Source of the DNA: Sipunculus nudus
Taxonomy: Eukaryota; Annelida; Sipuncula; Golfingiida; Sipunculidae
NCBI GenBank assembly: GCA_026874595.1
Contig: CM049315.1
Coordinates: 65,161,389 to 65,225,388, forward strand
Length of the DNA stretch: 64,000 bases
Direction of reading: 5' to 3'
This document shows, in pieces, positions 24,246 through 36,509 of the stretch (positions are counted from its first letter, which is position 1; every line of letters starts with the position of its first letter). The position numbers and the translations under genes were made by a program. The notes beneath the pieces were generated by a model. It saw only the letters and a program-made list of their open reading frames with translations, made no database searches and was not told where the DNA came from.

Positions 24246-25370
24246 TTACATCTAGTGTCCCCAAACCTGGTGTTTATTGATCACAAGTGGATGCCCTATA
24301 GTAATCAAGCTGTCTGTCTGTTTGTCTGTCGGTATGTCCATCTGTGCATGCACACTAAAGTGTTTTCAGATGATAACTACAGGTTGGATTGACACAAAGA
24401 TTTTAAACTTGACTGTATAAATATGGCCTACCACTAAAGAGAACCTGTATGATTTTTGGGACATGAGGTCAAAGGTCAAGGTCACAAGACTCACTTATTT
24501 AAAAAGATTATGGCTGCATTATAAGCCAAGCTTTTCATCCCAAACTTTCCATCTTGCACATTTGCCAGTACGGGAAGAGCATAAATAATTTGGGGACATT
24601 AGGTCAAAGGTCAAGGTCACAGGGGCCATCTGTTCACAAATTAGTTTTCAGATGATAACTCGAGTATGATTTGACATATTGGTTTCAAAGTTAACTTATA
24701 TATGGCTCACCACTAAAGCAAGAACTTTGTCGATTTTTGGGTCCAAAGGACAAAGGTCAAGTTCACAGGACCTATTTCTTAAAAGGAAATGTGTATGCAT
24801 TTCAAGCCAAACTTTTCATCACAAACCTTCCATCTTCAAGATCTTCAAGATCTATACTCACCTGCCATTAGAAGAAGATTCTTTTCGATTTGGGGTCATA
24901 GGATCAAAAGTCAAGGTCACAGGGCCCATCCATTCACAAATTAGTATATGGATAATTATTCTGCTTTGGATAGACAGATTGGCTTCAAACTTGATTTATT
25001 AATGACTCACCACTTAAGTAAAATACATTTTGATTTACAGGGTCCAGAGGTCAAAGGTGAAGGTCACAGGAGCCACATCTTTAAATTGATTGTGGATCCA
25101 CTGTAAGTCAAACTTTTCATCCCAAACTTTCTATCTTTCACACATGGCTTACTTGCCCAAAGTGGGAGAAATCTTTAGATTTTGAGGTTACCTGGTCAGA
25201 GGTAGAGGTCACTGGACCCACTTTTTTTAAAAAGATTGTTACAATAATTAAGTGCTGCAAGTACAAGGATAATAAGTTCTCATATTTTTTTGGTCACAAG
25301 GTTATTGATTAAGGTCACAGGACAGTCATTCTGAAAAATATCTGAAAAATATCCTTATAGACAAATTCAG
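24246..25370 (+). mobile_element. Family D dispersed element rich in nuclear-receptor half-sites
   Basis: Tandemly related ~180-bp blocks, each with GGTCAAAGGTCAAGGTCACA-type sequence (24466, 24601, 25048 and weaker copies). Opposite-strand relatives lie at 29440-29770, 43560-44004 and 48780-49600. No reading frame. Confidence 0.65.
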
Positions 25371-25840
25371 CTGAGGGTCAAGACCCCTGGGTCCCTAGTC
25401 CCTAGGTCCTGAAGTGTTGCAATAGATCTAAAAAAAATGGAGGTTTTTTTTTTTCTAATTTCTTATAGAGACGAATTCACAGTAACCTAATTTTTGGTGG
25501 GTAGGAGAACTGAAGGACGTCTAACTCTATGCCATGTTTTGGATTCGTAGAATCATGGCGATCAATGCATTAGTTATTCAGATACTGGAGCTTTTTTATT
25601 AAATGTTTTATTATTCATGGGGGGTACTTTCAAGCCCCATAGCTCAGATAATGTAGGTCACAGTGACCTAATTCCAGGGTTCCAAGGAGATTTTTTCTGG
25701 ACCTATAGAGGTATTCAGTAAGAAGTTTCTATGTCTAGTGGTTATGATTTGTGCCTTGTTAAAAGAAGACCAGACAGACGACCATATAAACGTCCAGATG
25801 ACAGATGTCCAAATGACTTTCAATCAGCTGAGCTAAAAAT
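25371..25840 (+). mobile_element. Family A 3' fragment
   Basis: Ends CAATCAGCTGAGCTAAAAAT at 25840 after a GACGACCATATAAACG stretch. The body matches the unit repeated in 40930-42990 (CTAGTGGTTATGATTTGTGCC). Confidence 0.65.
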
Positions 25841-26760
25841 GAACAATTCAAAGACAGAATTCGTTATTTTGGATCAAGGAAAATGCTTAGTAATTAATAA
25901 TGTACAAACTTAACGTTAACAGTGATATTGTTTTAGGTCTGAGTCCATAAAACACCTTGGGGTACAACAAGACAATGAGTTGAACTTGAGGAATCACATC
26001 ACATCCAAGCGTCAGACTGAGATGCTTAATCTCTTATCTTAAGAATTAAAAATATCAGATCATATCAGACTTTTGAGGCATGTAAAATATTAATGTCTGG
26101 TTTAGTATTTTCACATTTGGATTACGCAAATACAATTCTTAATGGATTACCAGAGTGCACCCTTCACAAGTTACAAGTAATGCGAAATATTGCTGCCAGG
26201 AACACTCTGAATAGAAGTAAATACTCTAGTACTACACAGTGTCTCAAGGACCTGCACTGGCTTCCCATTAAATACAGTTTACAATACAAGTGCTTGTATT
26301 GGTGTTTAAATGTGTCAAGCGAGAAGCAACAGGTTATCTGATACATTGTTTGCATACATATAATCTAGATCTGGTTTAAGATCAATTTTTAGTATTACAA
26401 ATGATCTTCTCATCCTGTTTTGTGCCAAGAAGACTAATGCTGAAAGATCATTCAGTGCTGCTGGTCCAAGGCTGTGAAATTCCCAACCCGTTGACATAAG
26501 ATGTTGTGATACTCTTAACAATTTTAAGAAATGTCTTATGACACATTCATTTAGTCTTACATGATATTTGAGTATTTTCAAGTGCAGTTTTGTACTGTCA
26601 TATGAACTTTTAACTACCTCTTTTAAGATAATGTCTTCAGTGATACAGGATTTTTTTCCCTGATTATCTTAATGCGTTTTTCAGCTTTTAAATTTTCAAG
26701 CACAAATGAAAACTTATATGTGTTGAGATTGAGTGCTATATAAAATAAATACATTACCAT
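25841..26760 (+). pseudogene. Decayed LINE reverse transcriptase, 3' part
   Basis: Frameshifted plus-strand coding remnants in order: ESIKHLGVQQDNELNLRNHI (thumb region), then FSHLDYANTILNGLPECTLH, LQVMRNIAARNTLNRSKYSS and LKDLHWLPIKYSLQYKCLYW (26095-26330), then ERSFSAAGPRL near 26436. This is the standard C-terminal run of LINE ORF2. The element ends with a GTGCTATATAAAATAAATAC-type 3' tail near 26757. The polymerase catalytic motif is absent, so the copy is 5'-truncated. It sits directly against the A tail of a family A fragment. Confidence 0.8.
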
Positions 26761-28098
26761 TTACAAGCACAAAGTACTACAACTTTTGTACCACACCAAA
26801 ACAATTGAAGATGGTGCCTCCATTCTTATGTACAAGAAAGCCATCAAAGATATATGCATGGACATGCAAAAATTTCAGGCAGGTAAGTAAAACACTCTTA
26901 AGTTATTAGCACAATGCAAAAGCAATTGTAGGTGGCACCATCAGCCTCTAGCTCTGCCATGGCTTTAGTATTTGTTTGTTGCTAAAATGCATAAAATTAA
27001 ACATGATTCTATGTACCTATAGACGTAACTCATAACCAGCTCTTATCACTTAAGCCCCTGTAAGGTTTGTATGGTTAATAGCTAATATTTGCATAGAAGG
27101 ACATCACAAGGCTCTTTGAGGACCTGGCCTTTCACTTTAATTTGCATATCAGGGCTTTAAACCTTATGTGAGGGACATAGTTGCTATGAAAACGCCAACA
27201 GCAGTTGGACAGCCAATCCAAAGACCAACACGTGCTTGGTAAAATTTACAGTGAAATCATTTGCAGTGTATTCAGGTAGTCAATGGATATTTAAGTACAT
27301 ATTCAATCGTATTACAAGTAAAACACATCATTTCAATATTTTTATTTGCAATATTTCCTCCTGCTTTGATCCAACCCTTGGAACAGCTGTCCAACTGTGA
27401 CTGGTATCATGACTGCAGATCCAGTCCATTTAATTAAATAATACGCCCGTCCAATGTCTTGTGACATCTGTCCCAAATAAAAATGCTGAATTTTGCTGAG
27501 AATGTAATTCAGGCGAGAAACTCTATTGGTTAATTTGTAAAATGACTTTCATGTAAATCCATCAGAATTTGGTTACCATGACAATCCCACTAAGTCTGGT
27601 GACCTCTGGCATCACTAAAACTACCGGTACATGGATTTTTCCAGGAACTAAACTAAGGTGAGATATTGTATCGGTGAATATTTTGAGTTTTATCAAAATC
27701 CATCATATTCCTGGTAAGTTATTGCGGGGACAACACAAATTAACCTAGTGACCTCTGACCTTATTAACTGTGGGTGGATTTTCCCATAATCAAACTCGGA
27801 CGAGATAATCTATTGGAAATTAGTTATGGAGAGTTTCGGAAAAATCCATCACAGCCCCAGTAAGAAATTGCAGTGACACTAAAAGTAAACTGTTGGACAG
27901 ACAGTATTACAAATTACGTCCCTTTAGAGACAGGCCTGCAAGAACTTTTTCATGGCTTTGTAAAATGAAGACCAATGGCACAAAAATAAGCTAAATCCAA
28001 GAATCCGTGCATAAAATTTAAAGATGCTAGCTCCTGCTGTTTTGAGATAATATGGGTTAATGTTTTCTCATGTTATTACCTGCATTCAACAAACTTAC
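26761..28098. repeat. Intron G-H remainder: family B scraps and a degenerate ~150-bp repeat
   Basis: 26770-26960 resembles the GTAGGTGGCACCA modules of family B. 27500-27890 has two to three diverged units of about 150 bp sharing GTGACCTCTG and AAAATCCATCA. 27960-28060 matches the family B 3' region. No coding signal. Confidence 0.45.
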
Positions 28099-28244
28099 CT
28101 TTCATCACTTGAAGTACTTCATCATCCTTCTCTCCTAACCCTAACATTATGGATGTTTTGGTTATAAGGGATGGTTTGAATTTTTTTGCATGCTCTAATA
28201 CTGATAATGATTGTTTATAGTTGGCCCGTGGGTCTCTCACATAT
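28099..28244 (-). CDS. LIAS: LIAS exon with [10 protein letters not shown] motif
   Basis: 146 nt encoding [20 protein letters not shown], then [20 protein letters not shown] and DEVLQVMK. The first base completes an Arg codon and the last begins an Asp codon. The acceptor is TTTTCAG (28251-28245) and the donor GTAAGT starts at 28098. VRDPRANY and KTSxMLGLGE are hallmark LIAS blocks of the radical-SAM half-barrel involved in SAM and substrate binding. The short 489-nt intron to the preceding exon is the only compact intron of the gene. No tandem copies of either boundary were seen. Confidence 0.96.
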
Positions 28245-28733
28245 CTGAAAATAGATAATAACCTTTATTTAAAATGGTAAACAAATGAATGTTTCTGTCA
28301 AAGAGAAAAAAACATTTATATCAATAACTCTGTTAATAACATACCACTAGGCTTTAAGTAAAAGGGTAGAATAAAGGGAGAAATAGCATGGGTGAAGGAC
28401 AAAACCATGAATATTGGGGCAAGAAGGTTTAATACAGAAAAAGAGAACACTCAAGAGTTCATAGCTTTCAGTCAAGCTGTCTGATGAAGTTTATTGCCCT
28501 AGCCTTTTATTGTGCTATTTTACTTGGACCCCCTACTTACCTTGACACCTCATTAAGACCCACAGAGCGAACTGCCTGGTTTAATGTGGCTTACACCTGT
28601 GAGTGTAAGCAGGTTACCTTTATTTAAATGAAAACTTTTTATAATATTATAACAGATATATTCAGATCTTGTCAGTTTGAGTTTATTCTTTGCCATCAAA
28701 AATAATGTTTCAGTATAACCTGACAATATTTAC
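28245..28733. other. Short LIAS intron (489 nt)
   Basis: Minus-strand GTAAAT donor at 28733 and TTTTCAG acceptor at 28245. AT-rich, with no repeat family or open frame recognised. It is the only LIAS intron in the window without an obvious dispersed element. Confidence 0.85.
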
Positions 28734-28862
28734 CTTTGTAATGCCTCAACTGTTTCGACATTGTGAGCATACACATCTAGACCTGAGTCGGCAATTGTCT
28801 CGACATTGTCCAAGTTCCCTCGAAAATCTGGTGTCAAGCATTCAACCAACATGCTGGGCTTC
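28734..28862 (-). CDS. LIAS: LIAS exon with VECLTPDF / [10 protein letters not shown] motifs
   Basis: 129 nt. It completes a Met codon, encodes [20 protein letters not shown], then [20 protein letters not shown] and LQ, and begins an Arg codon. The acceptor is TGACACAG (28870-28863) and the donor GTAAAT starts at 28733. LTPDFRG and [12 protein letters not shown] are near-invariant in lipoyl synthases. The asparagine of HNVET contacts the SAM/substrate site in known structures (family knowledge, not seen here). Confidence 0.96.
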
Positions 28863-29140
28863 CTGTGTCAACAACACAACAATATCAAACACTGGATTGA
28901 GAAAATATACTTATCACACTAAATTCTAGCTCCTGTATATGCTATTTTTTTTTTAAAAGTTCTCATTCTCCTACCTTTTGAAAAAGAAATTATGTGATTC
29001 CTCTGTGGCTTCCTCTGTGTAAATATGAATGAGCTAAGGGTAATTTTGGTTATGGTAATATAAAGATCTTTTAATGCTTCCATGAAGGATGTATGAACTT
29101 GTTACGAACAATGCGTTTGTGAACACAGCAATGTTGACAA
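28863..29140. other. Intronic sequence upstream of the VECLTPDF exon
   Basis: AT-rich, no family recognised. Confidence 0.4.
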
Positions 29141-29819
29141 ACAGAAAGAAGGGACCTGTGGGTCACAACGCTCAGTTGAAATTGATTATGAGATTATTTT
29201 TATAACATCCAGAAAAATGCCTCTCTTGATTCAGACCAGTCAAAACCCTGATTAGGACCTGGTTCAGCCCCAATCCTGATTCAGTCTGTGATGTGACATA
29301 ATACTGAATAACACTGTCTAACCTGAGACCTTAACCTTTGAGGCTTTGACCTCATTACCCAAAAATAAAAAGGGTTCTTTCAATAATGGTGGGCAATATA
29401 TAAATCAAGTTTAAAAACCAATATGTTAATCCAAACTGGAGTTATTATTCAGAAACAAATGTGTGGACATATGGCCACTGTGACCTTGACCCTAAAGCTT
29501 GTGACCCCAAAATCAGGTTTATCTCCTATTTGCATTTGTTAGATGGAAGGTTTGGGATGAAAAGTTTGGCTTAAAATGCATCCACAACCTTTCTGTATAA
29601 TAGGGTCCTGTGGCCTTGACCTTTGACCTCATGACCCCAATATCAAAAGAGTTCTTATATTATTTGTGGGCTTATATGAGTCAAGTTTGAAACCAATATG
29701 TCAATCAAATTATCATCAGGCAACAAATATGTGGGCAGATGGCTCTTGTGACCTAGACCATCAATGCAAAAAGGTTAACTTCCCTCATTATTGAAAAAGG
29801 CCAATGTATCACAAATCTA

Positions 29820-31560
29820 TTAAAATGGAGAAAAAATATGCCAATTAATAACAGACCTATATTTCACTGTCATCCTGTATTTGCAAACTCTATGAAAAAA
29901 TAAGTTGCCCAAATGTACATTTTCTTAAAAGATAATAACATAATAAGCCCATATCAGTCTGGCTTTATCCAGTAGACTCAACAGTAAACAGTAAACAGTC
30001 TGACCTATACAATTCAATCTGCCAAGACAATAATATTAAAGGCAAGGAAGTGCAGGCTATATTCCCAGATATGAGCAAAGCTTTTGACAAGGTCTGGTCT
30101 GAAGGCTTCCTAACTAAATTGTCATGTGTTGGAATTAAAGGAAAATTGCTTTGGTGGTTAGCACAGTATCTGAAAAATAGGAAACAGAGTAATAATTGAA
30201 AATGAACTTTATGATCGGGATGACTCTATAGCACAGTATCTGAAAAATAGGAAACAGAGTAATAAATGAAAATGAACTTTATGATCGGGATCACTTCATG
30301 CAGGAGTACCTCAAGAGTCCATACTTGGACCCCTATTAATTTTTTATAGTCATCAAAAACATCACAGAAAACACAGTAACTAATATTAGATTATTCGCTG
30401 ATGATACTATGTCATATCTCTCCATAGAAAATCCATCATTAGCAGCAAATATATTAAACAATGACTTTGATAAAATCATTAAATGGTCCAAAAAATGGTT
30501 GGTCACTTTTAATGCAGAAAAACTCTGATCTTTCATATTTTCCTCTAAATCATCAAAAACTACTCATCCAGACTTTTATTTAAACAGCATTAAAATAGAT
30601 AAATTCAATAGTCACAAACATTTAGGTTTAACATTAAGAAAGGACTGTTCATGGAATGATCACATAGAAAACAGCCAAAGCAAACTATAAAGTCTTGATA
30701 CTGAGCAAACTGAAATATATGCTTGATAGGAAAACTCTTGAAAACATATACTTCACTTATATAAGGCCAATACAGTGGAACCCCGCCTTGCAACCACCCC
30801 GCAATTGTGACCACCCCCACAATTACGGCTACTTTTCTTGGTCCTGAATATACGATTCACGTAACTTAAAGTTCCACAAATACGACCACCCCCAAATTGC
30901 AACCACTTTGGTCAGTCCCCAAGGTGGTCGTAATTGTGGGGTTCCACTGTACTGGAATATAGCAATGTTGTGTAGTGTAACTGCACACAGGAGCAAAGTG
31001 ATACCTTTGACAGAGTGTAGCTACAAGCTGCCAGGATTGTAACAGGCTGTGTCAGAGGAACTAGCCATGCCAAACTAAACAAAGACACTGGCACCAATTA
31101 AAAAAAAACATGGAAAACTCAGTGGTCATCCAGCTACACAAAATGTTAAAAGAAGAAACTCCTGAGTACCTGTGCCTTACATTACCTCCACCATGTAACT
31201 ACGCCTTTAATACAAGATCAAGTGCTCTACTCAATATACAAACATTTTCTCTAGAACAGAGCTGTACTACAATTATGGAACAAATTAGATGATAGACTTA
31301 TACAGTTCAAGACCAGTAAATCACTAAAAATACTATATCCAGAGAAATTTCTAAAAACAAACCACCTAAATATATAATTTCAGGATTAAGAAGAGCCCAG
31401 ATAATTCACACGTGGCTAAGAACACAGTGTAGTTATCTAAACCATGATTTATATAGAAGACACTTATAAAAAAACTCAAAACACCAATGTGGATTGGTAA
31501 CAGAAAACGCAGAAGATTACAACACTTGACATGGTGTATGAAAACATGAATAAAAGCTAC
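29820..31560 (+). pseudogene. Decayed jockey/CR1-like LINE reverse transcriptase
   Basis: Plus-strand remnants in the usual ORF2 order: NRPI near 29849, QSGF near 29959, then VQAIFPDMSKAFDKVW (motif A), AGVPQESILGPLL (motif B), RLFADDTMSYLS near 30390 (motif C, both catalytic Asp present), KHLGLTLRKDCSWNDHI near 30620 and LEYSNVV near 30952. Stops and frameshifts are frequent. A 70-bp tandem duplication (30161-30230 / 30231-30300) interrupts the region between motifs A and B. A 177-bp TIR element is inserted at 30773-30949. It is not functional. Confidence 0.85.
30773..30949. mobile_element. 177-bp pogo/Tigger-like MITE with TA target duplication
   Basis: CAGTGGAACCCC at the left and GGGGTTCCACTG at the right form perfect 12-bp inverted termini, flanked by TA on both sides (30771-30772, 30950-30951). 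The interior is built of CAACCACCCC / GGTGGTCG blocks that extend the imperfect inversion. It interrupts the LINE remnant exactly between codons of the conserved RPILEY motif. Confidence 0.9.
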
Positions 31561-32258
31561 TCTTTTCAATCAATTCCTTTGAAATTTCAGATTCTAAAAA
31601 ATTAAATCCTTTTGTATATATGCTGTGAAATTAAATCAACAGTGTTTACAGGGAAAAAACGTGCCATTGCCAAAGTTGGACAAAATTTAAGGTATTGATT
31701 TTTTATTTATGCTAATAACTTAAAATATTTGCAAAATTCAGATCTAATTTTGGGTAAACTATTGAATCTTGATTAAATAAAGTTATATCCCTGAAAAAAA
31801 ATCTCCAGCTTCAGCAATTTTCATGTTAAATGAGTAAATATATTTCCTGATTTTTTTTAAAAAATTGCATTATGTTTGGGCCAATAACTTCAAAACAATA
31901 CAAAATTTGGACCAAATTTTTCGTATGTTCATAGATAATGTATGGAAGAATATGCATACTAAATATGATCAAAAACAGATCAGTGGTTTTTATATCAGGC
32001 AGCCTTGAAGTGTAACAATGGCTTTTTTATGGAAAACTGAGGTTTTTCCTTAATATCTCAAAGGAATGAAGTCCTTGTGACCAAATTTTTGTATGGTAGG
32101 AGATTTTGGGGACATCTAACTGTATGCAAAATTTTGGATTCATAGGTCCAACAATTTCAAAATGTGCCCTGTTAACAGACGGCCAGACGGCCGGACGGAT
32201 GACAGACTAAGGACCACGACTATAGCTCAGATGTCTTATAGTCAGCTGATCTAAAAAT

Positions 32259-33477
32259 CTTACACTTTGACCAACAAACACATAAACAGACGACAGGCAA
32301 ACACTGCTATATGTGAATATAGGTCAGTAAAACGTATGAACCAACTGAGAGCTTGGAGTGACATCAATTTCAAGTATCTGTTCCATAGGGACAGAATGCT
32401 ACAGTCAGAAGAGAAAAGAGCAACCAGTGCATAATCATTATATAATTTAAAAAAATGGTGACAGTACCCCTCTGAGATTACCAGTTTAACTGGTTGTTCA
32501 AAGTTTGTCTCTGTTGAAAAAAAAAATCTATCATATTTCATCTCAGCATGATAAACCCACAGAATCCCTGAACTACTGTTTTCATTTGGTGCACTCTTGA
32601 AATTTTTACATTAAGATTTTTTTTTAATTTATTGTTTTACAAACAAAGCTGACATCTTAAAGGCCCAAAATGAAATAAAAAACAATTAGATTTTATATCT
32701 AAATATGTTTAATTCCGCCCATTGATCATCAAGATAAACAAATTATAAAACAACTTCCAAAAGACTTTGCAAACACTACCAGTGCACCTGAAGCCAGATA
32801 GACCGAGAGCTGTGACCTGTTTTGGGGCTTACTCAGCCAATTAAAATTTTTGGCTGCGGCTTGAAAATTTTTTTGACTAATCTGTATATATTTTATTTTG
32901 TATGATCTGCCGCAAGCACACTTGGGTCTGTAAAAATATGCCTTAATGTGCTAGAAAAATAGCCCTTCTATTACATTCTTAGATGCTCCTAATTACCATA
33001 ACCTGAAGTTGCTGATCATTTAATTTGAGCCTTAAATATTAGTCTGATTGTGGCTATATAAATGGAACTACCAGTACACTTGTGCACGAAAGGAGAAAAC
33101 TGGCAGGGACACCGCTACCAAATTTCATTATTCAAGCGAAACAGTCCGAAAAAAATATTGAGCAATTAGAAAGGGTTCTCATTTGATAACAAATAAATTG
33201 GAAGCTCATTGCTGTCGCATTAAATGAAAGTTCTCTCAACATTCATACTGTTTAACCGACTGATGTTGGTGTTTAAACCATGTGACACATTCATTAGCAT
33301 AAACACGTGCCTAGCTGACTCAAAAGTTCTTTTGATTGGCGGAGCGGTCACATATCATAGACAGAGCCATTGAGAGGTGATTTCATTAATGACTATTTTG
33401 GTGGGAAAATGTTCACTGACATGGTGTCGCTAACAGTGATTATAAATTTTCAGCTACGGTCACGGTGGGACCTTGAG
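32259..33477. other. Intron E-F, middle part
   Basis: No coding frame or family was recognised with confidence. Homopolymer-rich AT sequence with scattered low-similarity patches. Confidence 0.4.
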
Positions 33478-33479
33478 TA

Positions 33480-34874
33480 CGGTTGGTCCTGCTTAATTGT
33501 ATATTGTATAATTGTATATCCCGTTTAATTGTATAAAATTATGAAATCCAAAATCTTTTTCTAAGTCTACTTGATAAAATTCACCGTTTATATGAAAATC
33601 TGATAAATGTATATATCGGGTAATTGTATGGTAAAATCTGTACATTATGCATGCCAATCCTGGATATTCATGTGCAACAACAGTCACACGGACTACTGAC
33701 CGCCCGGTGCACTAATTAGCCTTTGATATTGCTCGCCCGACAGGTTTAAAGGGTTACCTCATGGACCACTGGCCACTCTTTCTTCTAATTAGCCTTTGAT
33801 ATGACACGAGCCACTGGCTGAAATGGTTTCCATCCTTGATTACATGCTTAATTAAATGTTTAATGCGTTAAAATTACATGTGCTCCCTGGACAAACTGTC
33901 ACAGGGTAGGTTGCATTATAAACACAGGATACACTATACACAAGGTCTTTTATTCATGAGCATTACCTGCACGGTCAATCAGTGAATATGTTTTATAATT
34001 CATAATAAAATCTGTATGGAAAAATCGATTCCTTTTTTTATAGTTAATGTGAAGTATGAATCTGTATTTTGCTGGCCTTATCGTGGCCTCTCACCTTATT
34101 GACCTTTGACATATTCAACTGATCTCTATGCAGCCAGCCATGCACACTGCATATGATCGTACTCACAATGGTTTTGAGTAGAAACATTCTCTGGTGGAAG
34201 GATGACGTTTTCCAGAAACTTCGTTTTTTTAAGACCACAGAAGAACAGGTTAAAGTGCAGAAAGTGTTTTTTAAGGTTAAAAAAAGAAGACAAAACATGT
34301 TATAGAAATCAAAATCTTTTAGGAATCTTGCTAAACTTTGTGACCTTTGACACATTCATGTGATTGTTAAGCTGTCAGCCATTTTGCAGCATCGCTTTTT
34401 ATAGATAACATACACGAACAGGTGAATCCACAGTAATTCTCTATTTCTAAGTTGAAACAAATAAAATGTTTTATGATTCATCAAAATCCTTGAGGAATCG
34501 TATTAAACCTTTGACAACATTTGATATATTCACTTGATTGGTAAGCTGTGAGCCATTGGCAGTGAGATCGTTTTTTATCAATAATAAATGCAAACAGGTG
34601 AATAAACAGTATTTTTTCTGTAGAAGGTGTAGAAATCATAAATAAATAAAATATATAAACTAATGCTGAAACATCATTTAATGAAAAATTCCAAAACAGA
34701 TAATTCAGAACCATCTGAATAATACAAGAAACACATGAAGCCATCCGATAGCGATTCAGAGTATTATAGTTACGGCTACAACCTTTAAGATTAACACCCT
34801 GTTTATTTGAATACCTCATTTAAATGAATATAATCGGTTGACAAATACGATATTCAATTAAACAGGACCGACTG
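33480..34874. mobile_element. 1.4-kb Tigger/pogo-like element with TA target duplication
   Basis: The left end CGGTTGGTCCTGCTTAATTG and the right end (inverted) CAGTCGGTCCTGTTTAATTG match at 17 of 20 positions. TA flanks both ends (33478-33479, 34875-34876). Open frames of about 100 codons inside do not resemble a DDE transposase, so the copy is non-autonomous. Three diverged internal blocks of about 200 bp (CTTTGACAYATTCA with CAGCCAT) lie near 34100, 34340 and 34510. Confidence 0.8.
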
Positions 34875-34876
34875 TA

Positions 34877-35936
34877 TATCAAGCAAATGACGCGGGCCTA
34901 CTTTCAACTGACAATGTCTAATGCACAGTCTTAACAAATCAGATTTTTGGTATTGCAAGATTTCTTCAGTTCTGTGGCGATCAAGACAGGGTTTTGGGAG
35001 CAGGTTGGTTTCTACCAGCCACACCTGGTCAGAAAACGCATAAAGTTTTAGCAACTGTCTCTTTTGGTTGTGTTTTTTATTTAACTGCCTTTGGTTATAA
35101 ATAGGCTTTAAAATAAACCGATACTACCAGACCGTACTTTGTTTCTTTTTTCATTTATTAATTACAGAAAAATAAGTTCAAGCGAGTTTCAGTTTGCCTT
35201 GCGCATTTTCCATGGTTGCCACATCACGCAGGTCCTGGTGGGCCGGTTTTGGAATTGAGGCGTTTAGTGGGGGGGAATTTGTCTGCTGAGGGAGGAAAAT
35301 CTACGAGAGTGTTCAGGGGGAAAGGGGCCGAATATTGGCCCCTATAAAGGCTAGACAGTGTCTAACAGTGTCAAAATGTACCAGTCTAACAGACAGACAG
35401 ATGGACAAACAGACAGACAGGAAGGCAGACAGATGGACAGAAATTAAGTCAGAAGTTTCTAGGTCCAGTGGTTACTATTTATGCCCTGCTAACAAAAGGA
35501 AACCAAGAAGGCCGGACGACCCAACAAAGACCCATCGCAATAGCTCAGATGACTTTGAGTCAGCTAAGCTAAAAAAAAATGCAGGTAGCACCACCAGTGT
35601 TCTGGAACCATTAAAGTTCTTCACAATTAATTAGCATTCCAAAATTCATGACAATACATTTGTGCCTTTACTGAGAAATCTGGCCTCTGAATGAAATTTT
35701 ACTGACAGAAGAGTTATCCACTGAGGTGCTGGAACATATTTTCCAGCCGTAACATTGAGAATAAAGGTCACATTGACCTTCTTTTGGTTTCCACAGAACA
35801 CCTTTCAGGACCTGTCAGGCTGTGAAGTTTGAAGAGGGGTCACAAGGTTATGATTTTAAAGGACTGACAAACAGAAGACAGACATAGACCCAATGCTATA
35901 GCTCACAAGACTTTCAGTCAGCTGAGCTGAAAATTA
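34877..35936 (+). mobile_element. Family A 3' fragments
   Basis: 34877-35330 has no recognised content. 35335-35580 ends GAGTCAGCTAAGCTAAAAA after ACAGACAGACAGATGGACA. 35581-35936 ends CAGTCAGCTGAGCTGAAAAT. Both match family A 3' ends. Confidence 0.6.
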
Positions 35937-36179
35937 ACCTCACATCACAACTTATATGTTAGCCTTACAACATGTTGAATGGAAGATTTGTTTCACTGGG
36001 GTGACTGCATGTGCAGTTACATGTATGTTTTTCTTCAACAAAATAAGACTGCTACAAAAATGATGACAAATCTGATAGACAATAAATTTCATGATTATGA
36101 CTTGAAAGGATAATGGACAAAAGCTGATTGTAATACTAAACCTGACTGAAACAGCCAAGCTAATAAAACCATGACTTAC

Positions 36180-36237
36180 ATCTTTTTTATTTCTCTCACT
36201 GTCTCTGCAAAGTGACTGGCTCCTCCATCTGGAATAT
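36180..36237 (-). CDS. LIAS: LIAS exon with DIPDGGA motif
   Basis: 58 nt, the smallest exon. It completes an Asp codon, encodes IPDGGASHFAETVREIKK and ends with the first two bases of a Met codon. The acceptor is TTTATAG (36244-36238) and the donor GTAAGT starts at 36179. With the preceding exon it forms TSVDRD|DIPDGGA, the conserved SVxRDDxxDGGA block of lipoyl synthases. Phase fits on both sides. A 97-bp tandem array lies about 270 bp upstream in the intron but shares no recognisable sequence with this exon. Confidence 0.95.
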
Positions 36238-36509
36238 CTATAAAGTCAATTTTAAATATAAATACTGATAACAAAATATCAGTTTTTTACATATATCAGT
36301 ATTACTGTGCTGTTACTACAGTCCGTCCCAGTACCCTTGTCTGCATGTTTTTTGCAATAACTGTTTTACAAATATTCTTTACAAACAATATTGTGTAAAG
36401 TTACAAGATATTTAGTTAAATGTATTTGCTTTGCTACCCTGTTGCTTTGTGTTTGTCAATGGACAGAGAATTTTGTCTTTCTGGTAAAGCTGGACAATAC
36501 GTTCCTCCA

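Larger units (their letters stand above)
29148..32258 (+). mobile_element. Composite family A/D element enclosing a LINE
   Basis: Left boundary AGGGACCTGTGGGTCACAAC with GCTCAGTTGA, right boundary TATAGTCAGCTGATCTAAAAA. 29440-29770 is family D (half-sites TGACCTTTGACCT at 29617). 31560-32258 matches the 3' half of the element at 20070-21730. The LINE remnant in between looks like a later insertion. Confidence 0.6.

Noticed and set aside
34044-34819. Candidate transposase frames in the Tigger-like element
   Set aside because: No DDE signature or helix-turn-helix pattern was recognised, and the two frames are short and unrelated to each other.
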